Source: Burkholderia sp. SRS-W-2-2016 (GTDB lineage Bacteria; Pseudomonadota; Gammaproteobacteria; Burkholderiales; Burkholderiaceae). From it: a DNA stretch of 64,000 bases. The stretch is taken from positions 1 to 64,000 of the forward strand of contig NZ_MSDV01000052.1 of assembly GCF_001931485.1 (NCBI RefSeq). Reading direction: 5' to 3'. The stretch's first letter is position 1. Every line of letters starts with the position of its first letter. A program made the position numbers and the translations under genes. The notes under the pieces are model-generated. The model was not told the origin of the DNA. It ran no database searches and saw nothing but the letters and a program-made list of their open reading frames with translations. Below, one piece after another: positions 8,879 to 16,766 of the stretch.

Positions 8879-10372
8879 ATGAACGGAATCGATTCGGTCG
8901 CCTCGGTGCTTTCGAGCCGGATCGACAGCCTGCTGAACATCGCGCCGGGCTCCACGGCCACTTCGCAGACCGGCGCGACCGGCGTCGATACCGCACCGGC
9001 CACCGTCACCCCCAACACCACTCCCGCACCGGCGGCTTCAGCGCAGACCGCGCTGTCGGCGGTCGCCATGACGCTGAACGCGATCGCCGGTTCAGGCGGC
9101 GACGCGACGCCCGCCGTGCTCGGCCAGACGCCGATCTGGCCGGCCGCGCCCGCGCTCGACGTGGCGGGCTCCGCCCCCGCCGCCGCCTCTGCTTCCACTC
9201 CCAACGCCTCGACTGCAAACGCGAACGCTAGCGCGACCGCTGCCGCCGCGCGCGTGGCCGCCGCCGAAGTGCCGGTCGCGGCGCTCGCGGCCGCGCTCGA
9301 ACGCACGGTCGGCGACAGCGGGCTGTTCTACGAAGCGCATCTGGCCGCGTGGCTGAGCGGGCAACGCACGCCGGCCGAACTCGCGGGCGAGGCGCAAAAC
9401 CGCCTCGTCGCCGGCTCGCCGCTGCCGCCGGGCTGGAACAGCGCGACCGGAGCGACCGGCGATACCGCCGCGCAGAGCGCCGGCGGCTGGCCGGGCCAGA
9501 CCGGGGCCACAGCGGATGGAACGCCGCGCGGGATGGCCGGCAGCGGCAACGGCAACAACGCGAATGGCGCCCAGGGCGGAACGCCCGGTGGAATGCAAGC
9601 CGGCACGCCGAACGGCCCATCGTCCGAACACAATGCCGGCGCGCACCCGTTGCCGTCGATCCTGACCGCGCAGGCCGCGCGCCTCGCGGCGGGCGAACTG
9701 CTGGCCAGTTCGATGTCCGACCTGAGCGGGCCGGCCCCGCATACGGGTCTGCACAGCGGCGCCGCGCCCAACGCCGACTCTAGCTCCGCGCAAAACGCGC
9801 AGGCACTGGCGGCCGCCGTGCATCCGGCGACGGTGCCGCTGGTGCGCCAGCAGCTCGATCTGCTGGCGACCGGGCAATTCCGCTGGAGCGGCGAAGCGTG
9901 GCCCGGCGCGCGGCTCGACTGGACGGTCGAACAGGACGGCGACGAATGGGACCGCAGCGGCGGCGGCCTCGCGAGCGAGGACGATCAGCCGTGGCGCACG
10001 CGCCTGACGCTGTCGCTGCCGACGCTCGGCACCGTCGACGCCGAACTGATCCTCACCGGCACGCGCCTGAGCGCGCGGGTGCAGGCGAGCCCACAGGGCG
10101 CGGCGCGGCTTGCAGGCCAGGGCGAGAGCTTTCGCATGCGGCTTGCGGCGGCGGGACTCGACTTGCAGGGGCTGACGATCCGCGAGATCGGCGGCGGGAT
10201 GCCGGGAGCCGCGAGCGGCGCGGCGGCGACCCAGGCGGCGTCCGCTTATGTGCGCTCGGCGGCCGCGGGCTCCGCTGCTTCTGCCGCATCTGCCACGCCC
10301 ACCGCTGCAAACCCGCGCAACCCGCCGGGCGCTTCAAGCCCCGCGCGTGACGACTTCGATTGGGAGATCTGA
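8879..10372 (+). CDS. Second FliK-like hook-length-control-domain protein
   Basis: The protein has 497 residues. About 300 residues of Ala/Gly/Asn/Thr-rich sequence are followed by a Flg_hook-like domain at about 320-440. It contains ARLDWTVEQDGDEWD, WRTRLTLSLPTLGTVDAELI, RLSARVQASPQGAARLAGQG and LAAAGLDLQGLTIREIGGG. This is the same fold region as FliK, but the gene is distinct from the canonical fliK at 1-1393. The stop overlaps the next gene (a FlhB C-terminal homologue) as TGATG, implying coupled translation and a functional pair. The role is inferred to be an accessory in export specificity; no partner or ruler function can be read from the sequence. Confidence 0.85.
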   Translation: MNGIDSVASVLSSRIDSLLNIAPGSTATSQTGATGVDTAPATVTPNTTPAPAASAQTALSAVAMTLNAIAGSGGDATPAVLGQTPIWPAAPALDVAGSAPAAASASTPNASTANANASATAAAARVAAAEVPVAALAAALERTVGDSGLFYEAHLAAWLSGQRTPAELAGEAQNRLVAGSPLPPGWNSATGATGDTAAQSAGGWPGQTGATADGTPRGMAGSGNGNNANGAQGGTPGGMQAGTPNGPSSEHNAGAHPLPSILTAQAARLAAGELLASSMSDLSGPAPHTGLHSGAAPNADSSSAQNAQALAAAVHPATVPLVRQQLDLLATGQFRWSGEAWPGARLDWTVEQDGDEWDRSGGGLASEDDQPWRTRLTLSLPTLGTVDAELILTGTRLSARVQASPQGAARLAGQGESFRMRLAAAGLDLQGLTIREIGGGMPGAASGAAATQAASAYVRSAAAGSAASAASATPTAANPRNPPGASSPARDDFDWEI

Positions 10373-10722
10373 TGAGCCGCACTCATCGCCGCAGCGCGGC
10401 CGCGCTCGTCTACGACGCCCACGGCGGCGAACCCGCGCCGCGCGTGGTCGCGAAGGGTTACGGGCTGCTCGCCGAGATGATCGTGCAGCGCGCGAAGGAA
10501 GCGGGCCTATATGTGCACGAGGCGCCCGAGATGGTGTCGCTGCTGATGCAGGTCGATCTCGACGCGCGGATTCCGCCGGAGCTGTATCAGGCGGTCGCCG
10601 AACTGCTCGCGTGGTTGCATCGGCTGGAAAGCGGCGCCGAGGATGCGCCCGCGCACGACGCGGCCGCGAACGAAGCGGATGTGGTCGACGTGGTGGCCGT
10701 CGAGCGGCCCGGCAAGCGCTAG
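10372..10722 (+). CDS. FlhB C-terminal domain homologue lacking membrane domain (FlhX/FhlB-like)
   Basis: The protein has 116 residues. The segment PAPRVVAKGYGLLAEMIVQRAKEAGLYVHEAPEMVSLLMQ...IPPELYQAVAELLAWLHRL aligns residue by residue with the FlhB cytoplasmic C-terminus (APKVVAKGVNLVAARIREVA...IPGPLYGAVAEVLAWVFQL) encoded at 39164. It has no transmembrane helices and no NPTH self-cleavage motif; the equivalent position reads LVYDAHGGE. Small FlhB-CC homologues such as FlhX of Helicobacter and YlqH of Bacillus can support export after FlhB processing, so a similar role is inferred. It overlaps the FliK-like gene by one base. The next gene, fliR, is convergent 32 bases away. Confidence 0.88.
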   Translation: MSRTHRRSAAALVYDAHGGEPAPRVVAKGYGLLAEMIVQRAKEAGLYVHEAPEMVSLLMQVDLDARIPPELYQAVAELLAWLHRLESGAEDAPAHDAAANEADVVDVVAVERPGKR

Positions 10723-10754
10723 GCTGTCGAGCCCCGCCCGCTTCGCAGCCCCAC

Positions 10755-11537
10755 TTACCTCAACGCCGCCGCGACCCGCCCCATTTCATCGATCCCGCTA
10801 TCGAACAGCCGCACGAAGAACGGAATCATGTTCGGCAGCGTCAGCTGCACGAGCAGCAGGCCGACCAGCATCGTCAGCGGAAAGCCGATCTGGAACACGC
10901 CGATCTGCGGCGCCGCGCGATTCAGGATGCCGAGCGCGAGGTTAGCGATCAGCAGCGCGACGACCACGGGCAGCGACAGCAGCAAACCCGCCGAGAAAAT
11001 CGTCGCGCCCCAGCCGGCGAGCACCTGCCAGCCGTGTGGCGCGAGCAGGTTGGCCGTCACCGGCACCGACTGGAACGTCGTCACCAGCGCCGCCAGCATC
11101 TGCAGATGACCGTCGACCGCGAGAAACACCAGCGACGCGATCGTCGTCATGTAGCGCGAGATCACCACGCCCGAGCCGGTCGCCTGCTGGTCGAAGAAGG
11201 TCGCGAAGCCGAGCCCCATGCCCAGGCCGATGAAGTAGCCGGTCGCGTCGATCGCCTGGAACACGATCTGCATCGTCACGCCGAGCGCGATGCCGATCAG
11301 GAACTGGTTGACCATGATCCACACGCCGTCGGCGGAAAACACCGTGACCTGCGGCAGCGCGCCGATGGTCGGCGCGACGATGATCGTCGTGAACGCGGCC
11401 AGACCGATCTTCACGCGCGCCGGCATCGACGCGTTGCCGAACACCGGCGCGGTCGCGATCAGCGCGGCGATCCGCGCGAACGGCCACAGGAACGCGGTCA
11501 GCCACAGGTTCAGTTGCGCGTAGGTGACCGTGAACAT
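10755..11537 (-). CDS. fliR: Flagellar export gate protein FliR
   Basis: The protein has 260 residues, the family length, with about six hydrophobic segments. It begins MFTVTYAQLNLWLTAFLWPFARI and includes NASMPARVKIGLAAFTTI and GLGMGLGFATFFDQQATGSG. FliR is part of the helical FliP5-Q4-R1 export gate in the inner membrane. It is the last gene of the fliLMNOPQR series and lies 31 bases after fliQ. Confidence 0.97.
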   Translation of the reverse strand: MFTVTYAQLNLWLTAFLWPFARIAALIATAPVFGNASMPARVKIGLAAFTTIIVAPTIGALPQVTVFSADGVWIMVNQFLIGIALGVTMQIVFQAIDATGYFIGLGMGLGFATFFDQQATGSGVVISRYMTTIASLVFLAVDGHLQMLAALVTTFQSVPVTANLLAPHGWQVLAGWGATIFSAGLLLSLPVVVALLIANLALGILNRAAPQIGVFQIGFPLTMLVGLLLVQLTLPNMIPFFVRLFDSGIDEMGRVAAALR

Positions 11538-11568
11538 CGCAAGGACAGCAAAGTAAGAGCGCGCGCGC

Positions 11569-11838
11569 TCAGTTGACCAGCGTCGGAATCGCGCTGAAGG
11601 TGTGGCGCAGATAGTCGAGCATCGTCGTCAGCATCCACGGGCCGGCGATCACCAGCGTCGCGGCGATCGCGAGCAGCTTCGGAATGAACGACAGCGTCGA
11701 CTCGTTGATCTGCGTGGCGGCCTGGAACAGGCTCACCACCAGACCGACCACCAGCGCGACCAGCAACAGCGGCGCGGCGAGAATCAGGCCGATGTACATG
11801 GCCTCGTGGGCCAGCGTCATCACTGCTTCGGGTGTCAT
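11569..11838 (-). CDS. fliQ: Flagellar export gate protein FliQ
   Basis: The protein has 89 residues with two hydrophobic helices (MYIGLILAAPLLLVALVVGLVVSLFQAAT and LLAIAATLVIAGPWMLTTML). The family signature TQINESTLSFIPK sits between them. It is a gate subunit packed against FliP. It follows fliP by 28 bases and precedes fliR. Confidence 0.97.
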   Translation of the reverse strand: MTPEAVMTLAHEAMYIGLILAAPLLLVALVVGLVVSLFQAATQINESTLSFIPKLLAIAATLVIAGPWMLTTMLDYLRHTFSAIPTLVN

Positions 11839-11866
11839 CGTGAGTGCCTCGAAAATACGGTGAAGG

Positions 11867-12709
11867 TCAGACGAAGCTCTGCGCGAGCGAGCCGAGCAGC
11901 AACTGCCAGCCGTCCACCAGCACGAACAGCATCAGCTTGAACGGCAGCGAAATGGTTGCCGGCGACACCATCATCATCCCCATCGACATCAGCACGCTCG
12001 CGACCACCATGTCGATGATCAGGAACGGAATGAAGATCGTGAAGCCGATCGTGAAGCCGGTTTTCAGCTCGCTGGTCACGAACGACGGCACCAGCAGCGA
12101 CAGCGGCACGTCTTCCGGCCCCTGCATCGGCGCCGCGTGCGAGATGCGCGCGAACAGCGCGAGATCGCTTTCGCGGGTCTGCCGCAGCATGAAGGTCTTG
12201 AACGGCGCGACGCCGCGCGAGACCGCCTGGTCCATCGTGATCGTGCCTTCGGAGAACGGCTTGTAGCCGTCGGTATAGGCCTTGTCGAGCACCGGCGCCA
12301 TCACGAACAGCGTGAGAAACAGCGCGAGGCCGGTCAGCACCTGGTTCGGCGGCGTCGTGGTGGTGCCGAGCGCCTGGCGCAGCAGCGACAGCACGATGAT
12401 GATGCGCGTGAAGCTGGTCATCATCAGCACGATCGCCGGCAGGAACGACAGCATCGTGAGCAGCAGCATCGTCTGCACGCTCAGCGAGTAGGTCGTGCCG
12501 CCGTTCGGGCCGGGGCTCGTGTTGAACGCCGGCAGGCCGGCGGTCTGCGCGAACGAGACGTCCGGCAGCGCGAACAGCAGCGCGGCCAGCGCGAGCGGCA
12601 GCCACGGCACCACGCGATGCAGCAACGTGACGAACCGCGCGATCCGAGCTTCACGGCCTGCGCGCGCAAGCACGCCGTGGCCATCGAACTGCATGAAACT
12701 GAACTGCAT
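11867..12709 (-). CDS. fliP: Flagellar export gate protein FliP
   Basis: The protein has 280 residues when started at the ATG at 12709. That ATG overlaps the fliO TGA by one base and has GGGGAG six bases upstream. A signal peptide with a long n-region runs to about VSFAQ (residue 55). The conserved sequence follows: LSVQTMLLLTMLSFLPAIVLMMTSFTRIIIVLSLLRQALG, PPNQVLTGLALFLTLFVM and MGMMMVSPATISLPFKLMLF. FliP is the pentameric core of the export gate. Family members are usually about 245-255 residues, and the extra length here is in the n-region. Confidence 0.96.
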   Translation of the reverse strand: MQFSFMQFDGHGVLARAGREARIARFVTLLHRVVPWLPLALAALLFALPDVSFAQTAGLPAFNTSPGPNGGTTYSLSVQTMLLLTMLSFLPAIVLMMTSFTRIIIVLSLLRQALGTTTTPPNQVLTGLALFLTLFVMAPVLDKAYTDGYKPFSEGTITMDQAVSRGVAPFKTFMLRQTRESDLALFARISHAAPMQGPEDVPLSLLVPSFVTSELKTGFTIGFTIFIPFLIIDMVVASVLMSMGMMMVSPATISLPFKLMLFVLVDGWQLLLGSLAQSFV

Positions 12710-13317
12710 CACCGCTCCCCGCCGCCGTGCGCGTTGAAACGTTTGCCCACTTCGCCTTTCAAGGCGTCGCGAAAGCGTTGACCGAAATTGCCCGACAGCG
12801 GCGCGGAAGTACCCGCGACGGCTTCGGCCGCGACCGAGCCGGCCGGCATCGTATGCAAAAGCCGCACGTTGCCGGGGGCCGCGCCGAGCACGAGCCACGT
12901 GTCGCCGATCTCGACCACCGCGACGCGCTCCTTGCCGCCGAGCGATGCGCCGCCGATCGTCTTCACGAGCCCGCCGCGCTGGCCGGACTGCACGCCGAAG
13001 CGGCGCGCGAGCCACGCGCAACCGAACACCAGACCGATCACGACCGCGAGGCCGACCAGCGTTTGCAGCACCGCGCCGACGCCGAGCGCCGGGACCGCGC
13101 TGCCCGCGCCGACGCCCGACGCGATCTGCGTCGCGTGGTTGACCGCGTTCATATCGGCGGCATGGGCGGCCGCCGGCGCCAGCCATGCGGCCGCGCCGAA
13201 CACGGCAGCCGAGCAAACCGCGCGTGCGGCGCGGATGGCGCTCTCAGCGCCAAGCCGTTGCAACAGAAAAACATCGCGCGACGCCGCCAGCACGCCGCGA
13301 CCGGCCACGCGTTTCAT
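12709..13317 (-). CDS. fliO: Flagellar biosynthesis protein FliO
   Basis: The protein has 202 residues. An N-terminal hydrophobic/signal-like stretch (VCSAAVFGAAAWLAPAAAHA) precedes a membrane helix (GAVLQTLVGLAVVIGLVFGCAWLARRFG). The soluble domain contains IGGASLGGKERVAVVEIGDTWLVLGAAPGNVRLLHTMPA, the FliO/MopB signature. FliO assists assembly of FliP into the gate. It shares ATGA with the fliN stop and TGATG with the fliP start. Confidence 0.94.
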   Translation of the reverse strand: MKRVAGRGVLAASRDVFLLQRLGAESAIRAARAVCSAAVFGAAAWLAPAAAHAADMNAVNHATQIASGVGAGSAVPALGVGAVLQTLVGLAVVIGLVFGCAWLARRFGVQSGQRGGLVKTIGGASLGGKERVAVVEIGDTWLVLGAAPGNVRLLHTMPAGSVAAEAVAGTSAPLSGNFGQRFRDALKGEVGKRFNAHGGGER

Positions 13318-13766
13318 CGGTTCAGCTTCCGGATGCGTTCGGACGGCGTGATGATGTCGGTCAGCCGGATGCCGAACTTGTCGTTGACGACCACCACTTC
13401 GCCCTGCGCGATCAGGCAGCCGTTGACCAGCACGTCCATCGGTTCGCCGGCCATGCCGTCGAGTTCCACCACCGAGCCCTGCGCGAGTTGCAGCAGGTTG
13501 CGGATCGCGATCTTGGTGCGGCCGAGTTCGACCGTCATCTGGACCGGGATGTCCAGAATCATGTCGATGTCGTTGTGCGTCGTGGTCGGTTCGACCTTCG
13601 ACAGCGGCTGGAACACGCCAGCGGCGGCCGGATTCACTTCGGCGTTGCCGTTCTGCTCGGCGAGCGCGCTCGCCCAGTCGGCCATCGCCGCTTCTTCTTC
13701 CTCGGCGCTGATGCCGCCGGCGGGCAGTTCCGCTTCGGCGCTTGCGTTCAGGTCACTCATATCCAC
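13314..13766 (-). CDS. fliN: Flagellar motor switch protein FliN
   Basis: The protein has 150 residues. A variable acidic N-terminus (AGGISAEEEEAAMADWASALAEQ) is followed by a SpoA/FliN domain at about 75-150. The domain has DIPVQMTVELGRTKIAIRNLL, SVVELDGMAGEPMDVLVNGCLIAQGEVVVVNDKFGIRL and TDIITPSERIRKLN. FliN forms the lower C-ring and binds FliH. It overlaps fliM by 14 bases. Confidence 0.97.
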   Translation of the reverse strand: MDMSDLNASAEAELPAGGISAEEEEAAMADWASALAEQNGNAEVNPAAAGVFQPLSKVEPTTTHNDIDMILDIPVQMTVELGRTKIAIRNLLQLAQGSVVELDGMAGEPMDVLVNGCLIAQGEVVVVNDKFGIRLTDIITPSERIRKLNR

Positions 13767-14751
13767 CTTCCTTCATCGTGTCGGCTGCGCTGATCATCTT
13801 CTGGACCCGCAACGCGTACTGACCATTAAAAATTCCGTAGCCGCATTCCATCACCGGCACCCCATCCACTTTGGCGGTGATCTTCTCGGGGATGTTGACC
13901 GGCAGAACATCGCCCTTGCGCATGTTCAGGATCTGTTCGAACGTGACCGGCACCTCGGCGAGGTCGGCGGTCAGTTGCACTTCGGCCGCCTGCACCTGCT
14001 GCGACAGCACCCGCACCCAGCGGCGGTCGACGTCCATCGCCTCGCCCTGGATCGGCGAGGACAGCACGTCGCGGATCGGCTCGATCATCGAATACGGCAT
14101 GCAGATATGCAGCGTGCCGCCGGTCGAGCCGAACTCGATCGAGAACTGCGTGACGATGACGATTTCGTTCGGCGTCGCGACGTTGGCGAACTGCGTGTGC
14201 ATCTCCGAGCGCACGTATTCGAACGACAGCGGCCGCACGCTTTTCCACGACGCGGTGTAGTGCTCGAACGTCAGGTTCAGCAGCTTCATGATGATGCGCT
14301 GCTCGGTCTGCGTGAAATCGCGCCCTTCGACCCGGGTATGAAACCGGCCGTCGCCGCCGAACAGGTTGTCGACCACGAAGAACACCAGGTTCGGATCGAA
14401 CACGAACAGCGAGGTGCCGCGCAGCGGCTTCACGTGGACCAGGTTCAGGTTGGTCGGGATCGGCAGGTTGCGGGTGAATTCGCTGTACTTCTGCACCTTC
14501 ACCGGGCCGACGGAAATTTCCGCCGAGCGCCGCATGAAGTTGAAGATGCCCACGCGCAGCAGGCGCGCGAAGCGGTCGTTGATGATTTCGAGGCCGGGCA
14601 TCCGGCCCCGGACGATCCGTTCCTGGGTCGCGATGTTGTACGGGCGTACTCCCGTGCGTTCGCTCTGTTCGGCTTCGGTGTCGGATTCGCCGGTGACGCC
14701 CTTGAGCAGGGCATCGACCTCCTCCTGGGACATGAACTCTTCGTGGCCCAT
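13753..14751 (-). CDS. fliM: Flagellar motor switch protein FliM
   Basis: The protein has 332 residues. The N-terminal MGHEEFMSQEEVDALLKGV is the CheY-P-binding segment. It is followed by YNIATQERIVRGRMPGLEIINDRFARLLR, the LFGGDGRF motif and a C-terminal SpoA domain (ITAKVDGVPVMECGYGIFNGQYALRV). FliM joins FliG and FliN in the C-ring and reverses rotation when CheY-P binds. It overlaps fliN, and fliL lies 58 bases upstream. Confidence 0.98.
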   Translation of the reverse strand: MGHEEFMSQEEVDALLKGVTGESDTEAEQSERTGVRPYNIATQERIVRGRMPGLEIINDRFARLLRVGIFNFMRRSAEISVGPVKVQKYSEFTRNLPIPTNLNLVHVKPLRGTSLFVFDPNLVFFVVDNLFGGDGRFHTRVEGRDFTQTEQRIIMKLLNLTFEHYTASWKSVRPLSFEYVRSEMHTQFANVATPNEIVIVTQFSIEFGSTGGTLHICMPYSMIEPIRDVLSSPIQGEAMDVDRRWVRVLSQQVQAAEVQLTADLAEVPVTFEQILNMRKGDVLPVNIPEKITAKVDGVPVMECGYGIFNGQYALRVQKMISAADTMKEGGYE

Positions 14752-14809
14752 CGGTTATTCCTCGTGCGTCCCTTGGCGGTTGATGAATGCAGCGCTAGAC
14801 AAGGTCACG

Positions 14810-15310
14810 TCACTGCACGACGAATTCGGTGAACAGCACGTCCTGCACGCGGATCGGCGCGGAGCCTTTTTCGCCCGGCTGGCTGATCAGCGTTTTCAGT
14901 TCGTCGGCGAGCGCGCGCTTGCCGTCGAGCGGCGCGAGATCTTCCGGATGCTTGTTCGACAGCGCGAGCAGGATGCGGCTGCGCACTTCGGGCATGTGAT
15001 CGGTCAGTTCCTGCTGGGTCGCGGCGTCGCCGAGCCGCAGCGTCAGGCCGATGCGCAGGAAATGCTGCGCGCCGTCGTCCGACTGCAGGTTGACCGTCAT
15101 CGATTCGAGCGGGAAGAACAGCGGCACGGCCGGCGGCGGCGGAGCGGCTTCGGCGGTCGCGGCGCTGTGCACGCGTTTGGACATGAAGAACCACACGCCG
15201 CCACCGGCGGCGCCCGCGGCGATCAGCGCGATCAGGACGATCAGGATGATGCGTTTCATCGGGCCCGGCGACGCGGGCGCGGCTTGCTGGGGAGCGGTCG
15301 TGGTTGCCAT
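14810..15310 (-). CDS. fliL: Flagellar basal-body-associated protein FliL
   Basis: The protein has 166 residues. It has a single N-terminal membrane helix (IILIVLIALIAAGAAGGGVWFFM) and a periplasmic domain with FPLESMTVNLQSDDGAQHFLRIGLTLRL, MPEVRSRILLALSNKHPEDL and VQDVLFTEFVVQ. FliL rings surround stator units and support torque. It is the first gene of the fliLMNOPQR unit. Its promoter should lie between 15311 and about 15450, but no element was clear. Confidence 0.96.
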   Translation of the reverse strand: MATTTAPQQAAPASPGPMKRIILIVLIALIAAGAAGGGVWFFMSKRVHSAATAEAAPPPPAVPLFFPLESMTVNLQSDDGAQHFLRIGLTLRLGDAATQQELTDHMPEVRSRILLALSNKHPEDLAPLDGKRALADELKTLISQPGEKGSAPIRVQDVLFTEFVVQ

Positions 15311-15449
15311 AGTGTTGCTATTGCTAGCCTTTAGTCAGGGTTACGGTGATTGTTGTTGATTTGGACGCGCGGCGATGGCCCGAACAGAAGGGTTATTGCG
15401 GGCTATCTCCGGTTTTTGGGCGCGCGCCGGCGCGGCCGCGGCCGGACGC

Positions 15450-15474
15450 AAAAAAGCCGGCTCGCGCCGGCTTT
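15450..15474 (-). terminator. Rho-independent terminator after flgL
   Basis: A 9-bp stem AAAGCCGGC/GCCGGCTTT (15453-15461 and 15466-15474) has a 4-base loop. On the minus strand it continues into a T-run of six. It lies just past the flgL stop and separates flgKL from the fliL promoter. Confidence 0.85.
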
Positions 15475-15527
15475 CCGATCGACTGGCTGTGACTGAACCA
15501 CCGCCCGCGCCGCGCTCAGGCCGCGCG

Positions 15528-16754
15528 TCAGTTGTTCAGGTACTGGAACAGCGACATGTTCTGGATCTGCACGAACGCCTGTTGCGACGCCTGCAACGCG
15601 GCCTGCTCCATCGTGTACTTGCTGATCGTCGTGACCATGTCGGTCTCGGTCAGGTCCGACAGGTCGCTCGCGTTTTGCAGCGAGTTGGTCTGCGTGACCG
15701 TCTGCAGCGCCTTCACTTCCTGCTCGCGCCCACCCACCGACGCCTGCACCGTCGTCACGTTGGCGAGCGTGTTCGAGAGTTGCGACAGGCCCTTGTTCAG
15801 CGCGTTCTGCAGATTCGCGACGGCCGCCTGGTTGCCCTGCACCGGCTGCTGGAGCGCGGAGATCATCTCGCTCAGATTGGCGAACACGTCGCTGCCCGCC
15901 TGCTTGGCCGGCTGCACCGAGAAACTGTCGCCGTCCGACGGAGTGCCGGTGATCGCCACGGTCTGGCCGCCCATCGTGATGTTCGCGCCGTCGGTATAGG
16001 CCTGCGGGCTGCCGGCCACACCGGTGGTGGTGTCGGTGATCGTGTAGGTGAGGCCCGAACCGGTGTCGCTGAACGCGATCTGGTACGAGTGCGCGTTCGC
16101 CGCGCTGGTCGGATCGTTGACCGTCACCGCGCCGATCACGCCGGTGCCGGTGTTGGCCGAATTGCCGCTCGCGATCGGTTCGGCATTGACCGCGCCGACG
16201 GTCAGGAACACCGCCGCGCCGTTGTCGCTGGTCGCCATCTGGTTGCTGTCGGTGACCTGCACGGTGCGGGTGCCGCTGTCGCCCGAATACACCACGGCGC
16301 CGCTCGAGTCGGTCGTGAATGCCTGGTTCGCGTTCTGGAAGCCGGAGAACAGCGAATTGCCGTTGTTGTCGGTCGCGTTCGCGTAGGTCAGCAGCTGGTC
16401 GCGCAGCGCCGTCAGCTGCGTCGCGATCGCGGAGCGGTCGGCGTCGTTCAACGAGCCGTCGCCGGCGCGGATGCCCAGCGTGTTGATGCTTTGCAGCGTG
16501 CTGAGCACGCTGCCGAGCGTCGAGTCTTCCGCTTGCAGCGACGACAGCGCGGCGCTCTGGTTGGTCGAGTACTGCGACAGCGCGGTGCCCGTCGAGCTGA
16601 GCTGCACGGCCTGGGCCGCGCCGAGCGGATTGTCCGCGGGCGAGGTCAGGCTGTTGCCGCTGGAAATCTGCTGATAGATGTTCGACAACTGAGCTTGCTG
16701 GTCGCTCATGGTCGACACGTTCATGCTGAAGTACTGAGCGCTGGAGATTCGCAT
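15528..16754 (-). CDS. flgL: Flagellar hook-filament junction protein FlgL
   Basis: The protein has 408 residues. It begins MRISSAQYFSMNVSTMSDQQAQL, with the flagellin-like D0/D1 helices. It ends ISKYTMEQAALQASQQAFVQIQNMSLFQYLNN, the typical flagellin-family C-terminal helix. FlgL is the second junction protein between hook and filament. The middle repeats a beta motif also found in flgK (VQPAKQAGSD; DSFSVQPTRGALDG in FlgK). It follows flgK by 12 bases and is closed by a terminator. Confidence 0.97.
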   Translation of the reverse strand: MRISSAQYFSMNVSTMSDQQAQLSNIYQQISSGNSLTSPADNPLGAAQAVQLSSTGTALSQYSTNQSAALSSLQAEDSTLGSVLSTLQSINTLGIRAGDGSLNDADRSAIATQLTALRDQLLTYANATDNNGNSLFSGFQNANQAFTTDSSGAVVYSGDSGTRTVQVTDSNQMATSDNGAAVFLTVGAVNAEPIASGNSANTGTGVIGAVTVNDPTSAANAHSYQIAFSDTGSGLTYTITDTTTGVAGSPQAYTDGANITMGGQTVAITGTPSDGDSFSVQPAKQAGSDVFANLSEMISALQQPVQGNQAAVANLQNALNKGLSQLSNTLANVTTVQASVGGREQEVKALQTVTQTNSLQNASDLSDLTETDMVTTISKYTMEQAALQASQQAFVQIQNMSLFQYLNN

Positions 16755-16766
16755 GGTTTCAACGCC

